Shown one piece after another: positions 55,458-64,000 of a stretch of DNA of 64,000 nt. Origin of the DNA: Agrobacterium tumefaciens (GTDB lineage: Bacteria; Pseudomonadota; Alphaproteobacteria; Rhizobiales; Rhizobiaceae); contig NZ_WJOK01000005.1 of NCBI RefSeq assembly GCF_009649785.1, positions 186,001-250,000 on the forward strand, given 5' to 3'. The notes below the pieces were generated by a model. The model did no database searches. It was not told the origin of the DNA and worked only from the letters and a program-made list of their open reading frames with translations. The position numbers and the translations under genes are program-made. Within the stretch, counting starts at the first letter, position 1. Each line of letters begins with the position of its first letter.

Positions 55458-56279
55458 GTGGAGAACAAAAAAAGTTTCTTCCATTTGCACCTGATTTCGG
55501 ACTCAACCGGAGAGACTCTCATGTCGGCCGGTCGTGCCGTCTCGGCGCAGTTCCACGCTTCGATGCCGGTGGAACATGTTTATCCGATGATCAGGAACCA
55601 GAAGCAGCTCGCCCAGGTGGTGGATCTGATCGACAAGGAACCGGGCATCGTTCTTTATACGATCGTGGATCAGCAGCTGGCCGAGTTCCTGGATTTGCGC
55701 TGTCACGCGATCGGGGTGCCCTGCGTCAACGTCCTCGAACCGATCATCGGCATTTTCCAGACCTATCTCGGCGCACCTTCGAGACGGCGGGTCGGGGCGC
55801 AGCACGCGCTGAACGCGGATTATTTCGCCCGGATCGAAGCGCTCAATTTTGCGATGGACCATGATGACGGGCAAATGCCGGAAAGCTATGACGAAGCCGA
55901 TATCGTCATCATTGGGATCAGTCGAACGTCGAAAACACCGACAAGCATCTATCTCGCCAACAGAGGCATAAAGACCGCCAATATACCGGTCGTTCCAAAC
56001 GTGCCGTTGCCGGAAAGCCTTTATGCCGCCACCCGTCCTCTGATCGTTGGTCTTGTCGCGACATCGGACCGCATATCGCAGGTACGTGAAAACCGGGAAC
56101 TCGGCACGACCGGCGGATTTGACAGCGGGCGCTACACGGATCGCGCTACCATCATGGAAGAGCTGAAATATGCGCGTGCGCTCTGTGCCCGTAACAATTG
56201 GCCGCTGATCGATGTTACACGCCGCTCCATAGAGGAAACGGCCGCGGCAATCCTTGCCCTTCGCCCGAGGACACGATAA
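55458..56279 (+). CDS. PEP synthase / PPDK regulatory kinase-phosphotransferase (DUF299)
   Basis: Bifunctional ADP-dependent kinase and Pi-dependent pyrophosphorylase that switches PEP synthase or pyruvate-phosphate dikinase off and on. The 273 residues start at GTG 55458; [15 protein letters not shown] is the typical N-terminus and [11 protein letters not shown] at 153-163 is the P-loop. It is the first gene to the right of the predicted oriC and begins a co-directional run with maf, aroE, coaE and dnaQ. Which of the two targets is regulated cannot be told from here. Confidence 0.93.
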   Translation: MENKKSFFHLHLISDSTGETLMSAGRAVSAQFHASMPVEHVYPMIRNQKQLAQVVDLIDKEPGIVLYTIVDQQLAEFLDLRCHAIGVPCVNVLEPIIGIFQTYLGAPSRRRVGAQHALNADYFARIEALNFAMDHDDGQMPESYDEADIVIIGISRTSKTPTSIYLANRGIKTANIPVVPNVPLPESLYAATRPLIVGLVATSDRISQVRENRELGTTGGFDSGRYTDRATIMEELKYARALCARNNWPLIDVTRRSIEETAAAILALRPRTR

Positions 56280-56310
56280 TCCGGATCGCAACATTCGGAG
56301 CAGACAGTCG

Positions 56311-56910
56311 ATGAAACAAGAGTTGATCCTCGCCTCGTCCAGCGCATCCCGTCAGATGTTGATGCGCAATGCGGGGCTGACCTTTTCGGCGATCCCGGCG
56401 GATATTGACGAGCGCGCGCTCGACGAGCAGCTGGAAAAAAATGGCGCAAAGCCGGAAGAGGTTGCGCTGGAACTGGCCAAGGCGAAGGCGCTCTCGGTAA
56501 GTGCCCTGCATCCGCAAGCACTCGTTCTTGGATGCGACCAGACGATGGCGCTCGGTGCCCGGGTGTACCACAAGCCAAAAACCATGGCCGAAGCCGAAGC
56601 ACATCTGCTCTCATTATCCGGCAAGGTTCATCGCCTGAACAGTGCAGCCGTTCTTGCCCGCGGCGGTGATGTCGTATGGCAGACGATTTCCAGTGCCGAG
56701 CTTTCGGTGCGAAATTTGAGCGCCGAATTCGTCTCTCGCCACCTGCAACGCGTGGGTGAAAAGGCCTTGAGCAGTGTCGGTGCCTATCAGCTCGAGGGCG
56801 AAGGAATCCAGCTATTTACTTCGATAGAGGGGGATTATTTCACCATTCTTGGCCTGCCGCTTCTGCCTCTCTTAATGAAACTGCGCGACATGGATGTCAT
56901 CGATGGCTGA
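56311..56910 (+). CDS. maf: Maf-family nucleoside triphosphate pyrophosphatase
   Basis: House-cleaning pyrophosphatase for modified or canonical NTPs. The ATG at 56311 follows GGAG at ten bases; the 199 residues start [16 protein letters not shown], with the P-loop-like SSSxxR, GCDQTM and the late [13 protein letters not shown]. The frame extends upstream into the previous gene but without a ribosome site. Its stop overlaps the start of aroE by eight bases. Confidence 0.94.
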   Translation: MKQELILASSSASRQMLMRNAGLTFSAIPADIDERALDEQLEKNGAKPEEVALELAKAKALSVSALHPQALVLGCDQTMALGARVYHKPKTMAEAEAHLLSLSGKVHRLNSAAVLARGGDVVWQTISSAELSVRNLSAEFVSRHLQRVGEKALSSVGAYQLEGEGIQLFTSIEGDYFTILGLPLLPLLMKLRDMDVIDG

Positions 56911-57763
56911 TTCACGTGAAACATTAACTATAAACGCCTTCGTTGTCGGTTATCCGATCAAGCACTCCCGGTCACCGATCATCCATTCCTACTGGCTGAA
57001 GAAATTCGGGATACCCGGCTCCTATAAGGCCATTGAGGTTGCCCCCGATGACTTCCCCGATTTCATCACGGCACTAAAGGACCAGGGACCTGGTGCAGCG
57101 GTGGGTGGCAATGTTACCATTCCGCACAAGGAAGCGGCCTTTAAGCTGGCGGATAGTCCCGACGAGCTGGCGGAGGAACTGGGTGCAGCCAATACCGTCT
57201 GGATGGAAGAGGGCAGGCTGCATGCCACCAACACGGATGGCTATGGCTTCGTTTCCAATCTCGATGAGCGCCATCCCGGATGGGAGAAAACCGACCGGGC
57301 GGTGGTGTTCGGAGCCGGCGGTGCAAGCAGGGCCGTCGTTCAGTCGCTACGGGACCGCGGCATTGCCGAAATCCATGTCCTGAACCGCACGGTCGAACGT
57401 GCCCGTGAAATGGCTGACCGTTTCGGTGCACGGGTTTTTTCTCATCCTCAGGGCGCGCTTCATGAAGTCATGCAGGACGCCGGGTTGTTTGTGAACACGA
57501 CATCGCTGGGTATGGACGGAACGGAAGCGCCCGAGATTGATTTTTCGCCGCTCGCTGCAAGTGCTGTTGTAACCGATATCGTCTATGTGCCGTTGAGAAC
57601 CCCCATCCTCCAGATGGCGCAGACACAGGGTATTGCGACGGTCGATGGGCTTGGCATGCTCCTTCATCAGGCAAAACCCGGCTTTAAAAAATGGTTCGGC
57701 AAAACGCCGGAAGTTGATGACACTCTTCGTTGCCTCATCATTGAGGATATGGAGAAACATTGA
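56903..57763 (+). CDS. aroE: shikimate dehydrogenase
   Basis: NADPH-dependent reduction of 3-dehydroshikimate to shikimate. From ATG 56903 it has 286 residues; ATG 56894 would add three. Shikimate contacts are Ser22 and Ser24 in [12 protein letters not shown], the catalytic lysine in [12 protein letters not shown] and the aspartate of NTDGYGF; the NADP fold is [11 protein letters not shown]. Codons 2-7 (ADSRET) overlap the parS-like site at 56908-56923. It abuts coaE. Confidence 0.97.
   Translation: MADSRETLTINAFVVGYPIKHSRSPIIHSYWLKKFGIPGSYKAIEVAPDDFPDFITALKDQGPGAAVGGNVTIPHKEAAFKLADSPDELAEELGAANTVWMEEGRLHATNTDGYGFVSNLDERHPGWEKTDRAVVFGAGGASRAVVQSLRDRGIAEIHVLNRTVERAREMADRFGARVFSHPQGALHEVMQDAGLFVNTTSLGMDGTEAPEIDFSPLAASAVVTDIVYVPLRTPILQMAQTQGIATVDGLGMLLHQAKPGFKKWFGKTPEVDDTLRCLIIEDMEKH
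56908..56923. promoter_or_regulatory. parS-like ParB-binding site (1 mismatch)
   Basis: TGATTCACGTGAAACA, one mismatch from TGTTTCACGTGAAACA. It is in the aroE start, 1.5 kb to the right of the predicted oriC, so parS sites flank the origin on both sides. Confidence 0.85.
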
Positions 57764-58371
57764 TGATCGTCATCGGTCTCACCGGCTCGATCGGAATGGG
57801 AAAAACGACCACGGCGAAACTGTTTGCCGCGGAAGGTATACCGGTTCTCGATTCTGATGCGGTTGTGCACGACCTCTATTCAGCAGAAGCCGTGCCGATG
57901 ATCGAAGCCGCCTTTCCGGGCACGACCATTTCCGGCACGGTCGACCGTCTTGAACTCGGTAACATCCTCAGGGAGAATCCGGCTAATTTTAGAATGCTGG
58001 AAGCAATCGTCCATCCGCTTGTTCGTGAAAGACAGGAAGCTTTTCTCCGTAAGGCGAGAGAGGAAAATCAAAATTTCGCCGTTCTCGATATCCCGCTACT
58101 GTTTGAAACCGGCGCGGAAACGAGGGTCGATAAAGTAGTCGTTGTTAGTTGCGCGCCGGAAATACAGCGCCAGCGGGTTTTGTCCCGTCCCGGCATGACG
58201 GAAGAGAAATTCGAAATGATATTGGCCCGGCAGATGCCCGATGCCGAAAAGCGCCGGCGCGCCGATTTTATCATCGATAGCGGAAATGGTGTCGAAGCTG
58301 CGCGGGATCAGGTAAGAGAAATTCTGCAGAGACTAAGTGCCGGTTCGGGCAACGGAGAGAAAAATGCGTGA
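57763..58371 (+). CDS. coaE: dephospho-CoA kinase
   Basis: ATP-dependent phosphorylation of dephospho-CoA, the last step of CoA synthesis. The 202 residues start [21 protein letters not shown], in part, with the P-loop GSIGMGKTT at 8-16; DSDAVVHDLY, HPLVRERQ and DIPLLFETGAE are family marks. The ATG at 57763 shares its A with the aroE stop (TGATG) and has GGAG eight bases upstream. It overlaps dnaQ by eight bases. Confidence 0.97.
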   Translation: MIVIGLTGSIGMGKTTTAKLFAAEGIPVLDSDAVVHDLYSAEAVPMIEAAFPGTTISGTVDRLELGNILRENPANFRMLEAIVHPLVRERQEAFLRKAREENQNFAVLDIPLLFETGAETRVDKVVVVSCAPEIQRQRVLSRPGMTEEKFEMILARQMPDAEKRRRADFIIDSGNGVEAARDQVREILQRLSAGSGNGEKNA

Positions 58372-59065
58372 GATCATTTTCGATACGGAAACCACAGGCC
58401 TTGAATCGAAACTGGACCGCGTGATCGAAATCGGCGGAATCGAGCTCAACAACCATTTTCCGACCGGCCGCACATTGCATATTTATATCAACCCGGAAGA
58501 TCGCAAGGTTCACCCGGACGCGCTTGCGGTGCATGGCATCACCGACGACTTCCTGAAAGACAAGCCGAAATTCGCCGAAGTCGTCGACGAAATCCGCGAA
58601 TTTTTTGAAGGTGCCCGATGGGTGGCGCATAATGCGACATTCGACATGGGTTTTATCAATGCGGAATTTGCCCGCCTCGGCATTGCGCCGGTCTCATCTG
58701 AATTGGTGACGGATACGCTTTCGCTTGCACGCCGCAAGCACCCGATGGGTCCGAATTCCCTCGACGCACTTTGCCGGCGTTACGGGATCGACAACTCCCA
58801 CCGCACCAAGCACGGCGCGCTTCTCGACTCCGAACTGCTCGCCGAAGTCTACATAGAAATGATTGGTGGGCGCCAGACAGCGCTCGGTTTCGGTTCCGGC
58901 TCCAAACAGCAAGCGGTCACTATCGAGGATGATGATGTCCCAAATGAGCCGTTGCAAAGGCCGCATCCTCTACCATCAAGACTGGATGCGGAGACCATCG
59001 CGGCGCACGGCAAGCTCGTTCTCGGCATGGGCGACAAGGCGATCTGGAACCGTTACCAGAATTAA
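58364..59065 (+). CDS. dnaQ: DNA polymerase III epsilon subunit (3'-5' exonuclease)
   Basis: Proofreading subunit of the replicative polymerase. The ATG at 58364 follows GGAGAG. The 233 residues carry Exo I IIFDTETTGL (Asp7, Glu9), Exo II VAHNATFDMGF and Exo III RTKHGALLDSELLAEVY, in part, with the catalytic HxAxxD. The C-terminal tail is the alpha-subunit-binding region. It is the last gene of the DUF299-maf-aroE-coaE-dnaQ run and is followed by a strong terminator. Confidence 0.97.
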   Translation: MREIIFDTETTGLESKLDRVIEIGGIELNNHFPTGRTLHIYINPEDRKVHPDALAVHGITDDFLKDKPKFAEVVDEIREFFEGARWVAHNATFDMGFINAEFARLGIAPVSSELVTDTLSLARRKHPMGPNSLDALCRRYGIDNSHRTKHGALLDSELLAEVYIEMIGGRQTALGFGSGSKQQAVTIEDDDVPNEPLQRPHPLPSRLDAETIAAHGKLVLGMGDKAIWNRYQN

Positions 59066-59116
59066 GTGCGCCTGGCGCTTAGATGCGCCGTTGAAAAATG
59101 ACGACAACCTCAAATA

Positions 59117-59147
59117 AAAACCCGGGCGCTGAACCCGGGTTTTTTTT
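59117..59147. terminator. bidirectional terminator between dnaQ and secB
   Basis: A nine-base stem (AAACCCGGG, 59118-59126, with CCCGGGTTT, 59134-59142) followed by T-run to 59147 on the plus strand and by TTTTTATTTG on the minus strand. Confidence 0.92.
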
Positions 59148-59182
59148 GTCTGAACTCTAAAAAGAGCGGCGTCTCGTGCAAT

Positions 59183-59665
59183 TCAGTTCGGTACGGCCTG
59201 AACCTTGGCTCTGGCCTGTTCCTCGGCAACGCGCTGCGAAAACATCTGCGCGAAATCGATCGGATCGATCATCAGCGGCGGGAAGCCACCATTGCGAGTG
59301 ACATCGGCGATGATCTGGCGTGCGAAGGGGAACAGCAGGCGCGGGCACTCAATGAACAGCACCGGCAGCATATGTTCCTGCGGGAAACCGGCAATGCGGA
59401 ACACGCCGCCATAAACCAGCTCGGCTGCAAACAGAACCTTGTCGCCATCCTTGGCTTCGGCATTCAGCGTCAGCACAACGTCGAAATCCGAACCAGAAAT
59501 CGGGTTTGCGTTGACATTGACATTGATGTTGATCGACGGCGCATTGTCACGAGCCTGAAGCGAACGAGGAGCACCCGGATTTTCGAAAGAAAGATCCTTG
59601 ATGTACTGGGTAAGAATGTTGAGGGAAGGACTAACTGCGCCCTGTGCGCCATTTTCAGCGGTCAT
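59183..59665 (-). CDS. secB: protein-export chaperone SecB
   Basis: Tetrameric cytoplasmic chaperone that keeps preproteins unfolded and hands them to SecA. The 160-residue protein has [16 protein letters not shown] near 16-31, the NINVNVNAN strand, and [20 protein letters not shown] with [13 protein letters not shown], a signature block of the family. Transcribed toward dnaQ, ending at the shared terminator. An alphaproteobacterial location next to dnaQ is usual. Confidence 0.98.
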   Translation of the reverse strand: MTAENGAQGAVSPSLNILTQYIKDLSFENPGAPRSLQARDNAPSININVNVNANPISGSDFDVVLTLNAEAKDGDKVLFAAELVYGGVFRIAGFPQEHMLPVLFIECPRLLFPFARQIIADVTRNGGFPPLMIDPIDFAQMFSQRVAEEQARAKVQAVPN

Positions 59666-59764
59666 TACGTTTCCTCGCGGCGTGATTTCGTGGAAGGCGG
59701 TCTATCATTTCGACTTGAGCCTTACAACCCTCGTGCTCTCGGCTCCCTAACCCTTTGCCGTGCT

Positions 59765-60322
59765 TCAGGGTTTGGGCAGGTTGCGATCATCCGGCTTTTG
59801 GGACCAGGGAGAATCCTTGGGCCCTTCGCGGTGAAACTCCTGTTCGTCGAGGTCCACGACCTTGGAGCTACCCTTATTTCCCTGACCATTGCTGAACCCG
59901 GAAAAGTCACCGGGTTGCGGCCCGGTCTGGCCGCCGGGTTGACCCGACTGGCGAAAAGAACCGGCCACGACGACGCGGGGTCCGAGGATCTTCCAGAAAA
60001 AACGTCTCACCGTTTTCGACAGAAGCAGGAGACCGAGTATATCGGTGATGAAACCCGGGATGAACAGCAGGATGCCCGCCACGACGCGCATGGCGCCATT
60101 GACCAGCTCATCGGCAGGCTGGGCGCCGGTACGACCTGCGGCCTGAAGATTTCTCACCATGCCGATGCCGCCGAGCCGCAGGATCAGCAACCCCAGAAAC
60201 GACGTGAACAGGACGAGCGCCAATGTCAGCCACAGACCGATTGTCTTGCCGACGATGATGAAACCGGCAATTTCCAGGATTGGCATCATCAGGATGACGA
60301 TGGGGAGAAAGGAAAAACGCAT
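59765..60322 (-). CDS. fxsA: FxsA family membrane protein
   Basis: A 185-residue inner-membrane protein of the FxsA (suppressor of F exclusion) family. Three to four hydrophobic helices lie at about 5-25, 28-50 and 75-100. FxsA marks are ILEIAGFIIVGKTIGLWLTL, in part, and ILLFIPGFITDILGLLLL. The last 70 residues are polar and glycine/proline/glutamine-rich (GQPGGQTGPQPGDFSGFSNG), so probably disordered and cytoplasmic. Function in this organism is unknown. Confidence 0.88.
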   Translation of the reverse strand: MRFSFLPIVILMMPILEIAGFIIVGKTIGLWLTLALVLFTSFLGLLILRLGGIGMVRNLQAAGRTGAQPADELVNGAMRVVAGILLFIPGFITDILGLLLLSKTVRRFFWKILGPRVVVAGSFRQSGQPGGQTGPQPGDFSGFSNGQGNKGSSKVVDLDEQEFHREGPKDSPWSQKPDDRNLPKP

Positions 60323-60463
60323 CTTCTAGCCTTGCGTGTGCATCTCTGGCAGATTGCCGGTTCCCGAGAACACCGATGATTGAATCTGCACATTTGAATG
60401 ATGATAAGATGCAGACTATATGATGTTCAGGTTTTTGAATTTAAATGGCGGTTTTGGTAAAAG

Positions 60464-61162
60464 ATGGGCTTTAGCGACTTTATCACATTGTTTTTTCTCG
60501 TTGCAGCGGTGCTGATCTTTCTTCAGCTGCGCAGCGTTCTTGGTCGCCGAACCGGCAATGAGAAGCCGCCATTCGACCCTTACACGCCGCGCGATGTCGC
60601 GAAAGGCCCCGTCACGGACGATAACAAGGTCGTGACCCTGCCCAAACGCTCTGAGGCGGAGGACGAAAACCGCTTTGCCGAGGCGGATGCTCTGGCACCC
60701 GTCGATACTGCCTTGAATACATCCCTGCGCGAGCTGATGACCAAGGACCCGACCTTCCGCCCCAAGGAATTCCTGAACGGCGCCCGCATGGCCTATGAGA
60801 TGATCGTCATGGGTTTTGCCGATGGTGACCGCAAGACGTTGAAGAACCTTCTGTCGAAGGAAGTTTTCGACGGGTTCGAGGCGGCCATTTCCGAGCGGGA
60901 AAGTCGCGGCGAGGTGGTCAAGTCCACTTTCGTGGGAATAGAGAAGGCCGATATCACCCAGGCCGGTATCCGCGATTCCGAAGAGCAGATCACGCTCAGA
61001 ATAGTCAGCCAGCTGATTTCGGCCACCTATGACAAGGATGGCAAGCTGGTGGACGGCGATCCCGATGCGGTTGCGGAAGTGGACGACATCTGGACCTTCT
61101 CGCGTGATGTCCGCTCGCGCGATCCCAACTGGAAGCTGATCGCCACTGAATCCGAGCAATGA
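60464..61162 (+). CDS. Tim44-like domain membrane-anchored protein
   Basis: A 232-residue protein with one N-terminal membrane anchor (about 5-22, ITLFFLVAAVLIFLQL), a linker rich in Pro, Asp and Lys, and a C-terminal Tim44/TimA-like fold (FLNGARMAYEMIVMGFADGD, in part, and VAEVDDIWTFSRDVRSRDPNW, in part). Bacterial relatives lie in the inner membrane with unclear function, possibly in protein translocation. It is divergent from fxsA and its stop overlaps the mltA-like start by 4 bp. Confidence 0.9.
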   Translation: MGFSDFITLFFLVAAVLIFLQLRSVLGRRTGNEKPPFDPYTPRDVAKGPVTDDNKVVTLPKRSEAEDENRFAEADALAPVDTALNTSLRELMTKDPTFRPKEFLNGARMAYEMIVMGFADGDRKTLKNLLSKEVFDGFEAAISERESRGEVVKSTFVGIEKADITQAGIRDSEEQITLRIVSQLISATYDKDGKLVDGDPDAVAEVDDIWTFSRDVRSRDPNWKLIATESEQ

Positions 61163-62271
61163 ACACGCCCTTTTCGTTCGAAGAAGTTTCTTTCGGTGAT
61201 CTGCCGGGATGGCAGGACGACGATCCGCGTAAGCTGTTTCCGGCGATGCGGACGATCCTGTCACATCTTCGGAATTCAAAACCCTACAGGACCGGCGCGC
61301 TGGGTCTCACCGCCGGCGAACTGGCCTCGCTTCTGGAACTGGCCGATGAGGAACAAGCGGATAGTCCCCAGCAGGCCCGCCGGTTTTTCGAGACGAATTG
61401 TGTACCTTTCAAAATTTCACCACCCGGCGGAAAACGCGGTTTTGTAACTGCCTTTTATGAACCGGAGCTTGAGGTATCGTCCGTCCGCGACGATGTCTGG
61501 AAGTATCCGGTCTACCGCCGCCCACCGGAGCTGGTGGATATCGACGACGAAAATCGCCCGAGCGGTTTCGATCCGTCCTATGCTTTTGGCAGAGAGGGTG
61601 AGGACGGCATTTCCTATTTTCCCGATCGCCGCGCGATCGACGAAGGATATCTGCAGGGCAGGGGGCTTGAGATTGCCTGGGCGAAATCGAAGGTCGATCT
61701 GTTTTTCGTCCACGTTCAGGGTGCTGCCCGTCTTCTGTTTCCTGATGGAGAGGTGAAACGCATCACCTATGCCGCCAAGGCCGGGCATCCGTTCTCGCCG
61801 ATCGGTCGGTTGCTTCTGGATCGTGGGGAACTGGATCCGAAAACGATCTCGATGCAGACAATTCGCAAATGGCTCGCCGACCATCCGGATGAGGTGGATG
61901 GGGTGCTATGGCATAATCGCTCCTATATTTTTTTCCGGGAGGCTGATGTTGCCGGCCTGGATATGGGACCGATCGCCGCCGCCAAGGTGCCGCTGGTCGC
62001 CGGGCGGGCGCTTGCGGTGGACAGGCTCATCCACACCTTCGGTTTTCCCTTCTTTATCCATGCGCCGTCATTGACCCACCTGGATAATGGCAAGCCCTTC
62101 GCGCGGTTGATGCTGGCGCTCGATACCGGCTCGGCCATCGTTGGCCCGGCACGCGGCGACATTTTCACCGGCTCGGGTTTTGAAGCCGGGGAACTTGCAG
62201 GCACAGTGCGCAACGACGCCGATTTCTATATGCTGCTGCCGCATGTTGCTGCGAAAAGGTATCGGCGATGA
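61159..62271 (+). CDS. mltA: murein transglycosylase A family protein (MltA + 3D domain)
   Basis: Lytic transglycosylase that should cut peptidoglycan to 1,6-anhydro muropeptides. The 370 residues hold the MltA barrel (FVTAFYEPELEVS; YLQGRGLEIAWAKSKVDLFF, in part; VQGAARLLFPDG) and the C-terminal 3D domain (LMLALDTGSAIVGPARGDIF, in part) with its conserved aspartates. Strikingly, no signal peptide or lipobox is present at the start (MNTPFSFEEVSFGDLPGW), and no in-frame start lies further up. It is coupled to the Tim44-like gene upstream and the Smr gene downstream. Confidence 0.9.
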   Translation: MNTPFSFEEVSFGDLPGWQDDDPRKLFPAMRTILSHLRNSKPYRTGALGLTAGELASLLELADEEQADSPQQARRFFETNCVPFKISPPGGKRGFVTAFYEPELEVSSVRDDVWKYPVYRRPPELVDIDDENRPSGFDPSYAFGREGEDGISYFPDRRAIDEGYLQGRGLEIAWAKSKVDLFFVHVQGAARLLFPDGEVKRITYAAKAGHPFSPIGRLLLDRGELDPKTISMQTIRKWLADHPDEVDGVLWHNRSYIFFREADVAGLDMGPIAAAKVPLVAGRALAVDRLIHTFGFPFFIHAPSLTHLDNGKPFARLMLALDTGSAIVGPARGDIFTGSGFEAGELAGTVRNDADFYMLLPHVAAKRYRR

Positions 62272-62837
62272 AGGGCAGTCGAAAGCTTGGCAAGGAAGAA
62301 CGCATTCTGTGGGGTAAGGTCGCAAGAACAGCCCGACCCATCTCCGGCAGGCTGGAGGATTTGCTGGCTTTCGACGATATCGAGGAAGCCGCGGCGGAAC
62401 CTGTCGTCCCGCAAACGGCAAACGCCGTCTTCCCTAGGATGCTCGCGGAGCCGGTGGACGTTTCGCCCTTTACGCCGGACAAGAAGCCAAAAATTCATCA
62501 ACCGATGGAAAAGCCGATTAAGCGCAAGTTGACGCGCGGGCGGTTGCCGCTGGAAGGACGTATCGATCTGCATGGCATGTTTCAGAGCGAAGCCCATGCG
62601 GTTCTGCTCGACTTTCTATTGCGGGCGCACGAACGGGGCCTCCGGCACGTGCTCGTCATCACCGGCAAGGGTCGCTCCATCGGCAGCGATGGTGCGCTGA
62701 AAAGGGCCGTGCCCATGTGGTTCGCCAAACCGGAATATCGTTACTTGATTTCGTCCTATGAGGATGCATCCGCCAATCACGGCGGCGATGGCGCTCTCTA
62801 TGTCCGGTTGGCGCGCCGCAAGGGTGAAAAATCATGA
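62268..62837 (+). CDS. Smr domain protein
   Basis: A 189-residue protein with a disordered, basic N-terminus (about 1-95) and a C-terminal Smr domain, a nuclease fold related to the MutS2 tail. Motifs are the RIDLHGMFQSEAHAVL start, with DLHG, the HVLVITGKG loop and the late HGGDGALYVRLARR. Possible roles are nuclease activity on branched DNA or on ribosome-bound mRNA; neither is fixed. It overlaps both neighbours by 4 bp. Confidence 0.9.
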   Translation: MKGSRKLGKEERILWGKVARTARPISGRLEDLLAFDDIEEAAAEPVVPQTANAVFPRMLAEPVDVSPFTPDKKPKIHQPMEKPIKRKLTRGRLPLEGRIDLHGMFQSEAHAVLLDFLLRAHERGLRHVLVITGKGRSIGSDGALKRAVPMWFAKPEYRYLISSYEDASANHGGDGALYVRLARRKGEKS

Positions 62838-63199
62838 CGCCCTTTGCAGAAGCCGTGCGGCTGCTTCGTGAGCGCAAGGGTGTGACACAGAAGGAGATGG
62901 CGGCGGCAATCGGCGTTTCCCCCGCTTATCTCTCGGCACTGGAGCACGGCAAACGCGGCAAACCGAGCTTCGATCTCCTCCAGCGCATCGCCGGATATTT
63001 CAACATCATCTGGGATGAGGCGGAGGAATTGTTCTTTCTCGCCGGCTCCTCCGACCCCAAGGTGGCGATCGACACGGTCGGTCTGCCGCCGCAATATACG
63101 GCTTTTGCCAATCGGCTGGCGCGGGATATTCGCAAGCTGCCGCTGAGTGTGATAGAGGAACTGTCAGCGGTGCTACAAAAAAGCCGTTCTTGCGATTGA
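62834..63199 (+). CDS. XRE family transcriptional regulator
   Basis: A 121-residue regulator with a single helix-turn-helix at about 8-62 (LLRERKGVTQKEMAAAIGVS, in part, then PAYLSALEHGKRGKPSFDLL). The C-terminal half (PPQYTAFANRLARDIRKLP) is helical and may dimerise. It ends a four-gene coupled block, Tim44-like / MltA-like / Smr / XRE, all overlapping by 4 bp. Targets are unknown. The 155 bp to gyrB holds no other gene, only a possible -10 TATAGT at 63269-63274. Confidence 0.9.
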   Translation: MTPFAEAVRLLRERKGVTQKEMAAAIGVSPAYLSALEHGKRGKPSFDLLQRIAGYFNIIWDEAEELFFLAGSSDPKVAIDTVGLPPQYTAFANRLARDIRKLPLSVIEELSAVLQKSRSCD

Positions 63200-63354
63200 A
63201 ACCCCTCTATCCCCTGCTTTATGCAGCGTTCTGAGGCATGTGGCCTTTGGGATTGAGTGTAGAATTTCTATAGTCGTATGTCGGATTTGAGTGATTCGCG
63301 GGCTTCAGGCCTTCTCACTGAAAACTTGGCCAGGAAATTTTGGAAAGAGTACTT

Positions 63355-64000
63355 ATGACCGAAACATCGTCAAGCGAAGTCGGCGCCAACACTGAATACG
63401 GAGCCGATTCGATCAAGGTCCTGAAGGGTCTTGATGCTGTGCGCAAACGGCCCGGCATGTATATCGGCGATACCGATGACGGCTCCGGTCTGCATCACAT
63501 GGTCTACGAGGTGGTCGACAACGCCATCGACGAGGCTCTTGCGGGTCATGCCGATCTGGTGACGGTAACGCTCAACGCCGATGGTTCGGTGACGGTAACG
63601 GACAACGGACGCGGCATTCCGACTGATATCCATTCTTCCGAGGGCGTTTCCGCCGCGGAAGTCATCATGACCCAGCTTCATGCGGGCGGAAAATTCGACC
63701 AGAACTCCTACAAGGTTTCCGGCGGTCTGCATGGCGTGGGCGTTTCGGTCGTAAATGCGCTTTCGGTTTGGCTGAAGCTCAGAATCCGCCGCAATGGCAA
63801 GCTGCACGAAATCGGCTTCACCCATGGGGTTGCCGATGCTCCGCTCTCGGTCATTGGCGAATATGAGGGCCGCTCCGGCACGGAAGTCACCTTCCTGGCG
63901 AGCCCCGACACCTTCACCATGACGGATTATGATTTTGGTACGCTGGAGCATCGCCTGCGCGAACTGGCGTTTTTGAATTCCGGTGTTCGTATCGTGCTCA
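63355..64000 (+). CDS. gyrB: DNA gyrase subunit B, 5' part
   Basis: ATPase subunit of gyrase, which introduces negative supercoils. The first 215 residues are visible; the rest lies beyond the right edge. The GHKL ATPase motifs are present: [14 protein letters not shown] (magnesium asparagine), [13 protein letters not shown] and [18 protein letters not shown], in part. GGAAAGAG lies before the ATG at 63355. Its location about 8 kb from the predicted oriC agrees with an origin-proximal gyrB. Confidence 0.98.
   Translation, partial: MTETSSSEVGANTEYGADSIKVLKGLDAVRKRPGMYIGDTDDGSGLHHMVYEVVDNAIDEALAGHADLVTVTLNADGSVTVTDNGRGIPTDIHSSEGVSAAEVIMTQLHAGGKFDQNSYKVSGGLHGVGVSVVNALSVWLKLRIRRNGKLHEIGFTHGVADAPLSVIGEYEGRSGTEVTFLASPDTFTMTDYDFGTLEHRLRELAFLNSGVRIVL

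Overview
The window is chromosomal DNA of an alphaproteobacterium in the Rhizobiaceae, most likely an Agrobacterium (A. tumefaciens species complex). The gene order rplU-rpmA-GNAT-GNAT-obgE, the interleaved aerobic cob cluster, and the block parB-parA-rsmG-mnmG-mnmE-rho-hemJ-hemE / oriC / DUF299-maf-aroE-coaE-dnaQ-secB...gyrB all fit that assignment, which rests on recalled gene order and not on a database search. I saw no rRNA, tRNA, CRISPR, prophage or insertion sequence. Most of the window is dense, conserved, high-GC coding sequence.

Layout. 1-5.3 kb: obgE (cut by the left edge), two tandem GNAT acetyltransferases, rpmA and rplU with their promoter and terminator, a small zincin-like protein, DUF1737 and a CitE-like CoA lyase. 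5.0-8.6 kb: a small membrane protein, leuD, leuB and a periplasmic di-haem peroxidase. 8.7-28.0 kb: nineteen cobalamin genes plus a DUF1636 protein, arranged as eight alternating blocks on both strands with overlapping ends, one cobalamin riboswitch and a likely separate cobO-cobQ promoter. The pathway is the aerobic (CobG) type, but cbiD stands where cobF would be expected.

28.0-39.9 kb: a sugar-acid catabolic locus with an RbsABC-type importer, aldo-keto reductase, lactonase, LgoD-like Zn dehydrogenase, UxaB-like reductase, mutarotase, L-fuconate dehydratase, a FadR-type GntR regulator and a UxaA altronate dehydratase. Read together, the enzymes give a full route from L-galactose to 2-keto-3-deoxygluconate plus the first steps of non-phosphorylative L-fucose oxidation (L-fucose is 6-deoxy-L-galactose). 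Four copies of a TGGTCAGGCCA-like palindrome sit around the divergent promoters, two of them exactly on the -35 and -10 of the importer operon.

40.0-55.0 kb: purH, a heparinase II/III-family protein, rsmB, htpX, a DUF1674 protein, then the origin-proximal minus-strand run hemE-hemJ-rho-mnmE-mnmG-rsmG-parA-parB. 55.05-55.46 kb: an AT-rich gap with five DnaA-box-like 9-mers between hemE and the DUF299 gene, which I read as the chromosomal oriC. Four parS-like 16-mers (one perfect) lie at 39.9, 48.6, 50.6 and 56.9 kb. 55.5-64.0 kb: DUF299-maf-aroE-coaE-dnaQ, secB, fxsA, tim44-like, mltA-like, smr, an XRE regulator and the start of gyrB. Most genes flanking oriC are transcribed away from it.
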